A stretch of DNA of 6,917 nt from JAAFGT01 sp041485165 (GCA_041485165.1 JBGPJC010000160.1:1-6917), one strand, 5' to 3'. Positions 1 to 6,015 are shown, numbered from the stretch's first letter. Notes: a model not told the origin generated them from the letters alone. Translations and numbers: made by a program.

Positions 1-375
1 CTGGAGTTGCGCGACACCATCGAGTTGCACGGTGCCGCGCCTGTGGAATGGATCTTCCACTTCGCGCCGGGGATCGAGCCGCAGCCGCTTGATGAAGCGG
101 CCGGTCCACCTGCACCTGTCGGAGGGGCAAACGGGCAAGGTGCTCTTTCGCGGCATTCCGCATGGCGGGTCGGCCCTCTGCTTCTTGGCGTGTGGACCTC
201 GCTTCCTGCGGAGCGGTTGCAGGCCGGGCAGGAAGATGGCTTTGTGGCCCCGCGCTATGGACAGAAAGTCGCCGCGAAAATCCTCAGCTTCCGCGCCGAA
301 GCCCCCGGTACAGTTCGCGCGTCGTTCGTGTTCCTGCCGGATGATGTTTCGTTGACGGAAGAGAGGCACGCGTGA
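1..375 (+). CDS. Heparinase II/III-like protein, C-terminal part (5' end outside window)
   Basis: The frame is open from the first base, so this is the last 124 residues of a longer protein; the TTG at 7 is not a credible start. The residues have the beta-rich character of the C-terminal domain of heparinase II/III-type polysaccharide lyases. That domain alternates short strands such as VEWIFHFAPG near the start with a late segment around APRYGQKVAAK, where family members usually carry a serine/tyrosine-glycine turn followed by a strand near the end. The catalytic alpha/alpha toroid would lie upstream of the window, so no active-site residue can be seen. Family members cleave uronic-acid-containing polysaccharides and often sit in exopolysaccharide clusters. 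The stop overlaps the next start in GTGA (372-375), which indicates translational coupling. The assignment rests on general resemblance and on the neighbours; another beta-sandwich protein is possible. Confidence 0.6.
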   Translation: MELRDTIELHGAAPVEWIFHFAPGIEPQPLDEAAGPPAPVGGANGQGALSRHSAWRVGPLLLGVWTSLPAERLQAGQEDGFVAPRYGQKVAAKILSFRAEAPGTVRASFVFLPDDVSLTEERHA

Positions 376-2507
376 AACAAGTCGTTCAGAATTTGCGCAG
401 CGGAGTAATCGAATTGGCCGAGGTGCCGCCGCCCTCTCTCCGCGCTCCCGGCGTACTGGTGGCCACGGCTTGTTCCGTGCTGAGTCCGGGAACCGAGCGC
501 GCAGCTGTCGAGCTGGGCAAGTCTTCGCTGCTCGGCAAGGCCCTGCGCCGCCCCGACCAGGTGCGCAAGGTACTCGATAACCTGCGGCGCGAGGGTGTCT
601 GGCCCACGGTCCATAAAGTGCGCCAGCGGCTGGAGGTGACCCGGGCGATGGGCTATAGCTGCGCGGGGGTGGTGCTCGAGTCGCGCGAAAGCGCGTTGCG
701 TCCAGGCGACCGTGTGGCCTGCGCCGGGACCGATGCCGCCACGCACGCGGAGATTAATTTCGTGCCGCGCAATCTCTGTGTGGCGATCCCCCTGGGAGTG
801 AAATTCGAAGAAGCTGCCTTCGCCGCTTTGGGCGGCATCGCGCTGCACGCCGCGCGGCTCGGTGAGGCCGCCCTCGGCGAAGATGTCGCCGTCGTCGGAC
901 TGGGCCTGGTCGGACTATTGCTCGCGCAAGTGCTGCGCGCGGCGGGCTGCCGCGTGGCGGGATTCGATCCGCGCGCGGACCGCTTGCAGTTGGCCCGCTC
1001 ACTGGGATTTGAGCGCGTCGCCGCGCCGCGCCGCGAGACGCTTGAAGACACGCTGGGTGCCTGGAGGATCCGCGGCGGGTTTGATCGCGTGTTCATCACC
1101 GCAGCTTCTTCGAGCGCCGAGCCGGTGGAGTTTGCGGTCGAAGCGGCGCGCGACCGGGCCGTGGTCATCGTGGTGGGCGACGTCCGCACTGATTTTCCTC
1201 GCGGCGCCTGCTACACCAAGGAGCTGCGGGTCTATTACGCGCGCTCGTACGGTCCGGGCCGCTACGATCCCGAATATGAAGAGCGCGGCGCGGATTACCC
1301 GCGCGCCTATGTGCCCTGGACGCTGGGACGCAACCTCGGGGCCTTTCTCGATTTGGTCGCCAGCGGTGCGGTGAACATCTCCCCTCTGGTTACCCATCGC
1401 CTTCCCATCGCCGAAGCCAGCCGCGCTTACGACATCGTCTCCGGCAAAGAGGCTTCGCTCGGTGTGGTGCTCGAATATCCGCTGGCGGAAACTACCCCGG
1501 CGGCGACGATCTCCCTCCGGCCGTTTACGCCGAAACAAGTGGGGACGCTTGGCGTCGCCTTCCTGGGGGCCGGCAGCTATGCCTGCGGGACTCTACTTCC
1601 CGCCTTGCGCGAGCATGCCGATATCCGCATGGTCAGCGTGGCCACCTCCCGGGGTCTCTCGGCAAGAAAAGTTGCCGACCAGTTCGGCTTCGCGCGGTGC
1701 TCCACCAATTCCGCCGAGGTCCTCGCCGACCCAGATGTGGATCTGGTTTTCATCGCCGCGCGGCACGATGTCCACGCCGCGCTGGCGCAAGCGGCGCTGG
1801 AGGCCGGCAAGGCGGTGTTTGTCGAAAAACCACTTTGCCTGAATGAAGAGGAGCTGGAGAGCCTGGTCCGCGCTCACCGCCAGAACCCGCGGCCTTTCCT
1901 GGTGGGACACAACCGGCGATTCGCTCCGGCCACACGCGCGGTGAGCGAGTTTTTTGCCGCTGGCCGCGGCGCCGCCCCGCTGAGCATACGTTACGCCGTG
2001 CATGCCGGCCCGCTCCCCGCAGGCCACTGGCTGCGCGACCCCGCGCATGGGGGAAGGATTCTGGGCGAGGCGTGCCACTTTGTGGATTGGTGCCTGCATC
2101 TGGCCGGCGCGCCGCTGAGCAAACTCTACGCCGTTACCCGGGGAGTGACCGGAGAAGAGACCATGCACGCCGTTCTGGATTTTGCCGATGGCTCGACGGC
2201 TTCGATCAGCTATGAAACTTCCTCCCACACCAGCCGGCCCAAAGAAGTTGTGGAGATTTCGCAAGCCGGACGCACCGCTATCCTCGAAGACTTTGCGCGG
2301 GTGGAGTTCCTCTCTTCGGCCGGGCGCACTTCACAGAGCTTCCAGGGGAAAGGCCAGAAAGAAATGATCGCGGCGTTTCTGGAAGATGTCAAAAAGGGAC
2401 AGATGCGCGTTCCATTTTCGTCCTGGGTTTCTTCGGCGCGTGCCACTCTAGGCCTGCTTGAGTCCTCGACCACCGGTCTTCCCGCCTTCCTCGACTCCAT
2501 TTCCTGA
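372..2507 (+). CDS. Bi-domain oxidoreductase: zinc-less MDR dehydrogenase fused to Gfo/Idh/MocA domain
   Basis: This 711-residue protein joins two NAD(P)-binding units. Residues 1-370 are a medium-chain dehydrogenase with a GLGLVG dinucleotide motif (176-181) and an acidic residue after the second strand (D199). The usual zinc ligands are missing: the GHE histidine region reads MGYSCAG (93-99) and no four-cysteine lobe is visible. Residues 391-711 are a Gfo/Idh/MocA oxidoreductase with GAGSYA (399-404), the hallmark EKP (485-487) and a catalytic-type GEACHFVD segment (565-572). The same architecture is known beside heparinase and sugar-nucleotide genes in polysaccharide loci, where it is presumed to oxidise or epimerise a sugar or sugar nucleotide; the true substrate is unknown. 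The GTG start is supported by GAGAGG at 361-366, five bases upstream, and by the 4-base overlap with the preceding gene. The protein is probably cytoplasmic and cotranscribed with the heparinase-like gene. Confidence 0.9.
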   Translation: MKQVVQNLRSGVIELAEVPPPSLRAPGVLVATACSVLSPGTERAAVELGKSSLLGKALRRPDQVRKVLDNLRREGVWPTVHKVRQRLEVTRAMGYSCAGVVLESRESALRPGDRVACAGTDAATHAEINFVPRNLCVAIPLGVKFEEAAFAALGGIALHAARLGEAALGEDVAVVGLGLVGLLLAQVLRAAGCRVAGFDPRADRLQLARSLGFERVAAPRRETLEDTLGAWRIRGGFDRVFITAASSSAEPVEFAVEAARDRAVVIVVGDVRTDFPRGACYTKELRVYYARSYGPGRYDPEYEERGADYPRAYVPWTLGRNLGAFLDLVASGAVNISPLVTHRLPIAEASRAYDIVSGKEASLGVVLEYPLAETTPAATISLRPFTPKQVGTLGVAFLGAGSYACGTLLPALREHADIRMVSVATSRGLSARKVADQFGFARCSTNSAEVLADPDVDLVFIAARHDVHAALAQAALEAGKAVFVEKPLCLNEEELESLVRAHRQNPRPFLVGHNRRFAPATRAVSEFFAAGRGAAPLSIRYAVHAGPLPAGHWLRDPAHGGRILGEACHFVDWCLHLAGAPLSKLYAVTRGVTGEETMHAVLDFADGSTASISYETSSHTSRPKEVVEISQAGRTAILEDFARVEFLSSAGRTSQSFQGKGQKEMIAAFLEDVKKGQMRVPFSSWVSSARATLGLLESSTTGLPAFLDSIS

Positions 2508-2590
2508 TTTTCGCCGTTAGTTCCTGTTTCGAGCTTGCCCGCAGATTAGTTCTTCTTCTGGCCGGAGGCTTGCGGGAGAATAGCAGTCCG

Positions 2591-2608
2591 GCGGCGCCTC
2601 GGCGTCGC
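2591..2608 (+). other. Small GC stem-loop in the leader of the UDP-glucose dehydrogenase gene
   Basis: The 126-bp gap between the oxidoreductase and the dehydrogenase gene has no coding signal. It contains GCGGCGC pairing with GCGTCGC (one G-T pair) around a four-base loop, ending 25 bases before the GTG start. It could be an mRNA structure or chance in GC-rich DNA. There is no T-tract, so it is not a classical terminator, and no convincing sigma-70 promoter was seen in the gap. Confidence 0.25.
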
Positions 2609-2633
2609 AGCACTCGCAAGAGAAGGGGTTCCC

Positions 2634-3986
2634 GTGCGCATTTCCGTGATCGGTTGTGGATACGTGGGACTGGTGACCGGAGGGTGCCTGGCCAGGGTGG
2701 GTCACCAGGTGACTTGCGTGGACGTGGACCCGGCCAAGATCCGCATGCTCGAAGCCGGCCAGATCCCGATCTATGAGCCGCATCTGGAAGAGATCATCAC
2801 CACCAGCCGCCGCGAGGGCCGCATCTCGTTTACCGGTGACCTGCCGCGGACCATCCGCGAAGGCGAGGCCATCTTCATTTGCGTGGGCACGCCGCCGCTG
2901 GAAAACGGCGAGGCCGACCTTTCGGCCATCGACAATGTAGCCCGGGTGATTGCCACGGAATCGCGCGGGCCCAAGCTGGTGATCGAAAAGAGCACCGTGC
3001 CGGTGCAGACCGGGCAGCAGCTCAAGCGCGCGCTCGAGGTCTACGGGCGCAATGCCGAGGCCAAGTTTCAGGTGGTATCCAACCCCGAGTTTCTGCGCGA
3101 AGGAACCGCGGTGCTCGATTTCATGCACCCCGACCGTATTGTGGTCGGTGTCCAGGAGGAAAGCGCCGGGAGGCAGATGCGCGAGATTTACCGGCCTATC
3201 CTGGAGAAAAAATTCGTTTGCCCGGTCCATGCGGGATCCTGCCCGCCGGGTGCGCCGCCGGAGATGATCATCACCACCATCAACAGCGCGGAGCTGATCA
3301 AGCACGCCTGTAATTCTTTTCTGGCGCTGAAGATTTCCTACGCCAACGTGCTGGCCGACCTGTGTGAACGGCTGGGCGCCGACGTCGAGGAAGTGACCCG
3401 CGCGATGGGCATGGACCCGCGCATCGGCCCGTACTTCCTGCGCGCAGGCATCGGCTTCGGCGGATTCTGCCTGCCCAAAGACTTGCAGGCCTTCGTCCGC
3501 CTGGCCGAGCGCGCGGGGATAGACTTCACGCTGCTCAAGGAAGCCGAGAGGGTAAACCGCGAGCGCATCGAGCAGTTCCTGGCCAAGCTCCGCCGGGCGT
3601 TATGGGTGCTGAAAGGCAAACAGGTGGGGCTGCTGGGTCTGACCTTCAAGGCCAACACCGACGACATCCGCTTCGCGCCCTCGATGGATATTATCCGCCG
3701 TCTGCTGGCCGAAGGCGCTTCGCTGCGCGCTTATGACCCGCAGGCCATGGAGAAGGCGCGCGCCGTCTTTCCCACCGTGAACTATACGGTCGATGCTTAT
3801 GAAGCCGCTGCCGGCGCCGATGCTCTGCTCATCGTGACTGAGTGGGATCAATTTCGCGGCCTCGACTGGCAGCGCGTGCGCGATTCGATGCTCCGCCCGC
3901 TGGTGATGGACGGCCGCAACCTGCTCGACGCCACGAAAATGACCGCCCTCGGCTTCGAGTATCACTCCATCGGCCGGCCCGTGTAG
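2634..3986 (+). CDS. ugd: UDP-glucose 6-dehydrogenase
   Basis: This enzyme oxidises UDP-glucose twice with NAD+ to give UDP-glucuronate, the precursor of acidic capsule and exopolysaccharide sugars. The 450 residues match the usual length of the family. Visible landmarks are the Rossmann motif GCGYVG (7-12), the acidic pair in CVDVD (28-32), EKSTVP (118-123), SNPEFLREG (149-157), the central-domain LIKHACN helix (221-227), the catalytic cysteine C279 in GFGGFCLPKD (274-283), and the C-terminal LTFKANTDDIR stretch (336-346) that opens the UDP-binding domain. The family consensus at the catalytic loop is usually GGSCFPKD; here serine is phenylalanine and phenylalanine is leucine, a common variation. 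The GTG start is chosen because the protein begins directly with the first beta strand and AGAAGG (2621-2626) lies seven bases upstream. Its place after the heparinase-like and bi-domain oxidoreductase genes supports a role in uronic-acid polysaccharide synthesis. The paralogous GDP-mannose dehydrogenase is the main alternative but is less likely. Confidence 0.95.
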   Translation: MRISVIGCGYVGLVTGGCLARVGHQVTCVDVDPAKIRMLEAGQIPIYEPHLEEIITTSRREGRISFTGDLPRTIREGEAIFICVGTPPLENGEADLSAIDNVARVIATESRGPKLVIEKSTVPVQTGQQLKRALEVYGRNAEAKFQVVSNPEFLREGTAVLDFMHPDRIVVGVQEESAGRQMREIYRPILEKKFVCPVHAGSCPPGAPPEMIITTINSAELIKHACNSFLALKISYANVLADLCERLGADVEEVTRAMGMDPRIGPYFLRAGIGFGGFCLPKDLQAFVRLAERAGIDFTLLKEAERVNRERIEQFLAKLRRALWVLKGKQVGLLGLTFKANTDDIRFAPSMDIIRRLLAEGASLRAYDPQAMEKARAVFPTVNYTVDAYEAAAGADALLIVTEWDQFRGLDWQRVRDSMLRPLVMDGRNLLDATKMTALGFEYHSIGRPV

Positions 3987-3995
3987 CGCCGGCCG
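3971..3995 (+). terminator. Perfect 8-bp GC stem-loop over the ugd stop codon
   Basis: CGGCCGGC (3971-3978) pairs perfectly with GCCGGCCG (3988-3995) around a nine-base loop that contains most of the TAG stop (3984-3986). Only a short AT stretch (GAATTTAT) follows, so it is a weak intrinsic terminator at best. It may instead stabilise the transcript's 3' end. Its place at the end of the polysaccharide operon favours one of these roles. Confidence 0.4.
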
Positions 3996-4050
3996 GAATT
4001 TATCCCGACAACGGAGGGAGGCCGGCACCTTTCCCTCAACCGGGCTGCCC

Positions 4051-4098
4051 CGTTTCTTTCCTTCTTTCTCCGTGTTCTCCGCGTCCTCTGCGTTAAAT
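4051..4098 (-). repeat. Interspersed 9-bp-periodic repeat (NAEDAENTEKEG type)
   Basis: Read on the - strand, the segment after TTTAAC consists of successive nonamers: GCAGAGGAC, GCGGAGAAC, ACGGAGAAA, GAAGGAAAG. Translated, it gives the well-known spurious peptide NAEDAENTEKEG, which turns up in misannotated ORFs of many bacterial genomes. I recognise the type from general knowledge and cannot count copies here. It begins within a few bases of the point where the toxin-gene homology ends. It is most likely a non-coding dispersed element and not a gene. Confidence 0.7.
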
Positions 4099-4113
4099 CT
4101 TTCGTTTGTGACC

Positions 4114-4269
4114 CTAGTGGGGGAAAGGCACAAGCCGTTGCATAGCCCCAAGGATGTCTTCGCGAACACGCCGGGCGGCTTGCAGATTATCCTCAGCGAT
4201 GTATTCCCAGATGTCGGTAATGTCCCGCGCTGCGCCAGGGTGAAGCTCAAAACCCTGGTCGGCGCTCAT
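4114..4269 (-). pseudogene. ParE/RelE-like toxin, truncated after 51 residues
   Basis: The ATG overlaps the antitoxin stop codon in ATGA (4266-4269), the classical layout of a type II toxin-antitoxin operon. The 51 residues begin MSADQGFELHPGAARDI, then an ITDIWEYIAEDN helix and a second helix through RRVREDILGAM, ending LVPFPH. This is the N-terminal two-helix half of a ParE/RelE-fold toxin. Members are usually about 90-100 residues and normally continue from PFPH with a glutamine and GHxR, then the C-terminal beta strands. Here a TAG (4114-4116) stands where that glutamine codon is expected. Reading through it gives only GHKRKI before another stop, and then the 9-bp-periodic repeat begins. 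The active beta-sheet half is therefore missing, and the product is presumably an inactive toxin. The family assignment is from recognition of the sequence pattern. Confidence 0.8.
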
Positions 4270-4520
4270 TTCGGAGAGTGCTTCTTAGGCAGTTCCTTCT
4301 CGCGCTGCCGCAAGCTTTCAAAGAAAGCTTCGCCGTCGATGGGTTTCACCTGGCCGCTCTTGATGTCATCGTACCGGCTGTCGAGCATGCCACGCACTTC
4401 AGCCACTTCTGCCAGGTACGCTGCCATGGCATCTTCCACCAGATCATCGGTCGGGCGACCGCTCTTGGAGGCCAACTCGGTTAGGCGCGATTGCGTCTCG
4501 GGCTTGAAGCGCACTTCCAT
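4266..4520 (-). CDS. Ribbon-helix-helix (ParD/CopG-like) antitoxin, apparently intact
   Basis: This is an 84-residue protein. Residues 1-8 (MEVRFKPE) form the DNA-contacting beta strand of a ribbon-helix-helix fold, followed by helix TQSRLTELASKSG and helix PTDDLVEDAMAAYLAEV. The C-terminal tail (roughly 43-84) is acidic then lysine-rich and would wrap the toxin; it includes the segment DSRYDDIKSGQVKPIDGEAF, which is typical of antitoxins paired with ParE toxins. The product should bind its own promoter as a dimer and neutralise the toxin. The start at 4520 is chosen because the fold begins there and because the promoter -10 box ends seven bases upstream; an upstream extension would read through the promoter. 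There is no clear Shine-Dalgarno, which fits a leaderless message. The downstream toxin is broken, so this is probably an orphan antitoxin that may still repress its promoter or neutralise a related toxin encoded elsewhere. Confidence 0.8.
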   Translation of the reverse strand: MEVRFKPETQSRLTELASKSGRPTDDLVEDAMAAYLAEVAEVRGMLDSRYDDIKSGQVKPIDGEAFFESLRQREKELPKKHSPK

Positions 4521-4527
4521 ACCTGTG

Positions 4528-4556
4528 AGTTTAGAGACGTGAGTCCTCTCTGTCAA
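4528..4556 (-). promoter_or_regulatory. Antitoxin promoter with repeat operator
   Basis: On the - strand there is a perfect TTGACA (4551-4556), a 17-bp spacer, and TAAACT (4528-4533), four of six bases matching TATAAT. The box ends seven bases before the antitoxin ATG, so transcription would start at or next to the ATG. The hexamer ACTCAC occurs twice with 14-bp spacing (4539-4544 and 4525-4530), one copy in the spacer and the other overlapping the -10 box. A short inverted pair AGAGA/TCTCT also lies in the spacer. These are plausible autorepressor contacts. Confidence 0.6.
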
Positions 4557-4629
4557 AGCAAATGCCCGGTGGCGCAGCCCGCCGGGGTTGTGACCATCGA
4601 TCCGGTGGTGTGACAAGAACACCGAAAAG

Positions 4630-4697
4630 CCCCACACGCAAAACCGACCCGTGGGGCACCCAGACTCGTCTCCCTCTTCACGTCCGGGTCACCCGCC
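4630..4697 (+). repeat. Interspersed hairpin repeat, copy A
   Basis: CCCCAC (4630-4635) and GTGGGG (4651-4656) form a 6-bp stem around a 15-base loop. They are followed by CACCCAGACTCGT (4657-4669) and a tail ending CACCCGCC. Copies B and C near 6124-6288 share this plan, and the 13-mer is identical in C. Apparent ORFs here, with peptide motifs such as GHPDS and GHPP, are products of the repeat and not genes. The rest of the 360-bp gap between the antitoxin start and 4881 holds only the promoter and the inverted-repeat region described separately. Confidence 0.6.
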
Positions 4698-4769
4698 GAA
4701 AGTGTTTTTTTCAACTCGGACTGAGTTCTTGGCAGGGACACGTTCAGCAAAAAAGCAAAATACACTTCC

Positions 4770-4858
4770 GATTCTGGAAGCTTGTCCAATAATTCGTAAA
4801 CGGAATTAAGGTACGAACCTGAAGGCTACGTAGCCGTCTTCGAAATATTTCCAGAATC
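4770..4858. repeat. Nested inverted repeats with cloverleaf-like potential
   Basis: GATTCTGGAA (4770-4779) and TTCCAGAATC (4849-4858) are a perfect 10-bp inverted repeat. Between them lie AATTC/GAATT around seven bases (4791-4807), AGGT/ACCT around four bases (4809-4820), and the 12-bp palindrome GGCTACGTAGCC (4824-4835). It is not a tRNA: there is no 7-bp acceptor with D, anticodon and T arms in the right order. It could be a folded DNA or RNA element, or a terminator region for the - strand gene that ends at 4881. Confidence 0.4.
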
Positions 4859-4880
4859 TACGGTCGGTCACCTAGCGGAA

Positions 4881-5318
4881 TCACGATGCGGGCCGAAATC
4901 GAGAAGCACGGGCGTGCTTCTGCAACCATTGCACGGCCTTGTTCGACTGCGGTAGCGGCTGGTTCCCGAGACAGAGGCCTGTCGTGTACGTCTCGGGGTC
5001 TCTGCCCTCCAACATCTTAGGATCGTGGGCCAAATAGAGAAGGTACTCGCGGTTCGGCAAAAGGTCATACTTGCACGTTGTTGCCGACACGATGGTCAGA
5101 TGAGTTGGCAAATCCTTCTTCCAGGCCTGGGAAACCAAGAGGACAGCTGTGACACCATCCGTGCGAGGTACGGCGCGTACCTCGAGTACTCTGGCCACGA
5201 GGGCGGCCTGAGCAGCTACGTACGCCACTCGGGTTGACTTGGGCTCAGTACAACGGCAAGCAAGTGCCGGTGGCACCAGCACCAAGCCGCAGACCAGGAT
5301 AGCAATAACCTTTCGCAT
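4881..5318 (-). CDS. Secreted NTR/TIMP-like domain protein
   Basis: The 145-residue product starts with a signal peptide (MRK, a hydrophobic core through about residue 15, then PPALA) with likely cleavage before C21. The mature protein would then begin CRC (C21, C23), with two later cysteines at C82 and C116. An N-terminal Cys-x-Cys whose cysteines pair with two downstream cysteines is the hallmark of netrin/TIMP (NTR) domains. The order of strands, ALVARVLEV, VLLVSQAWKKDL, HLTIVSATTC and NREYLLYLAHD, matches bacterial members of that fold. Bacterial NTR-like proteins are exported and their function is mostly unknown; in animals TIMPs plug metalloprotease active sites through the N-terminal cysteine. 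The start at 5318 is preferred over an ATG seven codons upstream because GAGGG lies five bases before it and the signal peptide begins there. A weak TAAAAT box (5364-5369) lacks a good -35. A lipoprotein reading (ALAC) is possible but less likely. Confidence 0.7.
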   Translation of the reverse strand: MRKVIAILVCGLVLVPPALACRCTEPKSTRVAYVAAQAALVARVLEVRAVPRTDGVTAVLLVSQAWKKDLPTHLTIVSATTCKYDLLPNREYLLYLAHDPKMLEGRDPETYTTGLCLGNQPLPQSNKAVQWLQKHARASRFRPAS

Positions 5319-5420
5319 CTTTACCCTCGGCCAATTCAATCAGGCGCGCTGGCCCTTCAGGTGATTTTACGCCCGCGAGAAGCTTGGAAATTGCCTTCTG
5401 GTGGCGCCCAGACATGACCA

Positions 5421-5972
5421 TTAGCCAAAGGCGACGTCTCGACGTTTGATGAATTGGCCGATAATCCCCGCGTTGTAGGGACCTGCTCCGGACTGCATGA
5501 GGCAGGCCTTCACAGTGTGCTCCGCAACATGGGTAGCGCCTGTGACTCCGTTGAGATGGGCCAGCTCATGCACGATCGTTGCAGCCGTGCTCCAACGACC
5601 CATGCGAAGCGCGAACTGCGTAATGACGAGGTCCTTGGGATTTGTCGTGGGTACAGTCCAGCCCCAATCATTTCCATTATTCTTAGGATCATAGTTGATC
5701 CAGATTGTGTAGTCGTCGATGAGATCGCGAAAGGTCTTGCCGCCCGGCAAGGCTTTGAACTCAGCGTTTCAACCTTTGTCGTCCCGCATTTGGGTGAGCA
5801 GGGTGGTTAGAGCTCCGCTCACGGTGTGGAGGTACGCGTCGGGAACGAAGGAAGAACCAGCCGGGCCTATATGACCATTGGTGCTATTGCTTATACAGAT
5901 CACAATCGACCCCCATTCCGCAGAGGATTTCCGAGTGCAAGCTTCATTGAGCCGGAATTTGCGGTTGCAACT
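5421..5972 (-). pseudogene. HExxH metallopeptidase-like gene, broken by an in-frame TGA
   Basis: One frame reads as protein from about 5972 down to the TAA at 5421, interrupted by a single TGA at 5769-5771. The upstream piece (about 67 codons) includes EWGSIVICISNSTNG and GALTTLLTQMRDDKG. The downstream piece begins NAEFKALPGGKTF and contains a tryptophan-rich NDWGW stretch, then the zinc-binding motif HELAH within TIVHELAHLNG, followed by an AEHTVKAC segment that may supply the third ligand. This is the pattern of a small zincin metallopeptidase, but I cannot name the family. No good start codon exists in this frame. An ATG at 5976 sits 10 bases after a strong promoter but in a different frame and ends after ten codons, which suggests an additional 1-base frameshift. 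A short product from TTG 5750 (109 residues, with HExxH) cannot be excluded. It lies 102 bp upstream of the NTR/TIMP-like gene, in the same orientation. Confidence 0.6.
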
Positions 5973-5986
5973 TCATCTTTGCGAAT

Positions 5987-6015
5987 AATATAGGCTAGCC
6001 GCCCTTCCGTGTCAA
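5987..6015 (-). promoter_or_regulatory. Near-consensus sigma-70 promoter upstream of the metallopeptidase-like pseudogene
   Basis: The - strand carries TTGACA (6010-6015), a spacer of exactly 17 bp, and TATATT (5987-5992, five of six consensus bases). An ATG at 5974-5976 follows ten bases after the -10 box, so the leader would be only a few bases. The 8-bp palindrome GGCTAGCC (5993-6000) touches the -10 box and could be an operator. It would drive the broken metallopeptidase gene and possibly the NTR-like gene. Confidence 0.6.

Noticed and set aside
255..848. A 197-codon open frame on the - strand, antisense to the oxidoreductase gene
   Set aside because: It lies opposite a clearly coding gene, has no recognisable domain, and is expected from GC-rich codon bias on the complementary strand.
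2517..3305. A 262-codon open frame on the - strand, antisense to ugd
   Set aside because: The sense frame is an unmistakable UDP-glucose dehydrogenase; the antisense product is rich in His, Asp and Gly without a domain pattern.
3600..4250. A 216-codon - strand frame running from the toxin region through the repeat into ugd
   Set aside because: Its start is an out-of-frame reading of the toxin, its middle is the 9-bp-periodic repeat and its end is antisense to ugd.
4553..4789. Overlapping short frames on both strands around repeat copy A
   Set aside because: They translate repeat sequence, lack ribosome binding sites and show no conserved protein pattern.
4770..4858. A possible tRNA gene or integron attC site
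   Set aside because: No 7-bp acceptor with D, anticodon and T arms in order, and no attC-type core-site ends at the arms; only generic inverted repeats remain.
5454..5810. A 118-codon + strand frame opposite the metallopeptidase-like gene
   Set aside because: It is antisense to the HExxH-containing frame and has no domain or ribosome binding site of its own.
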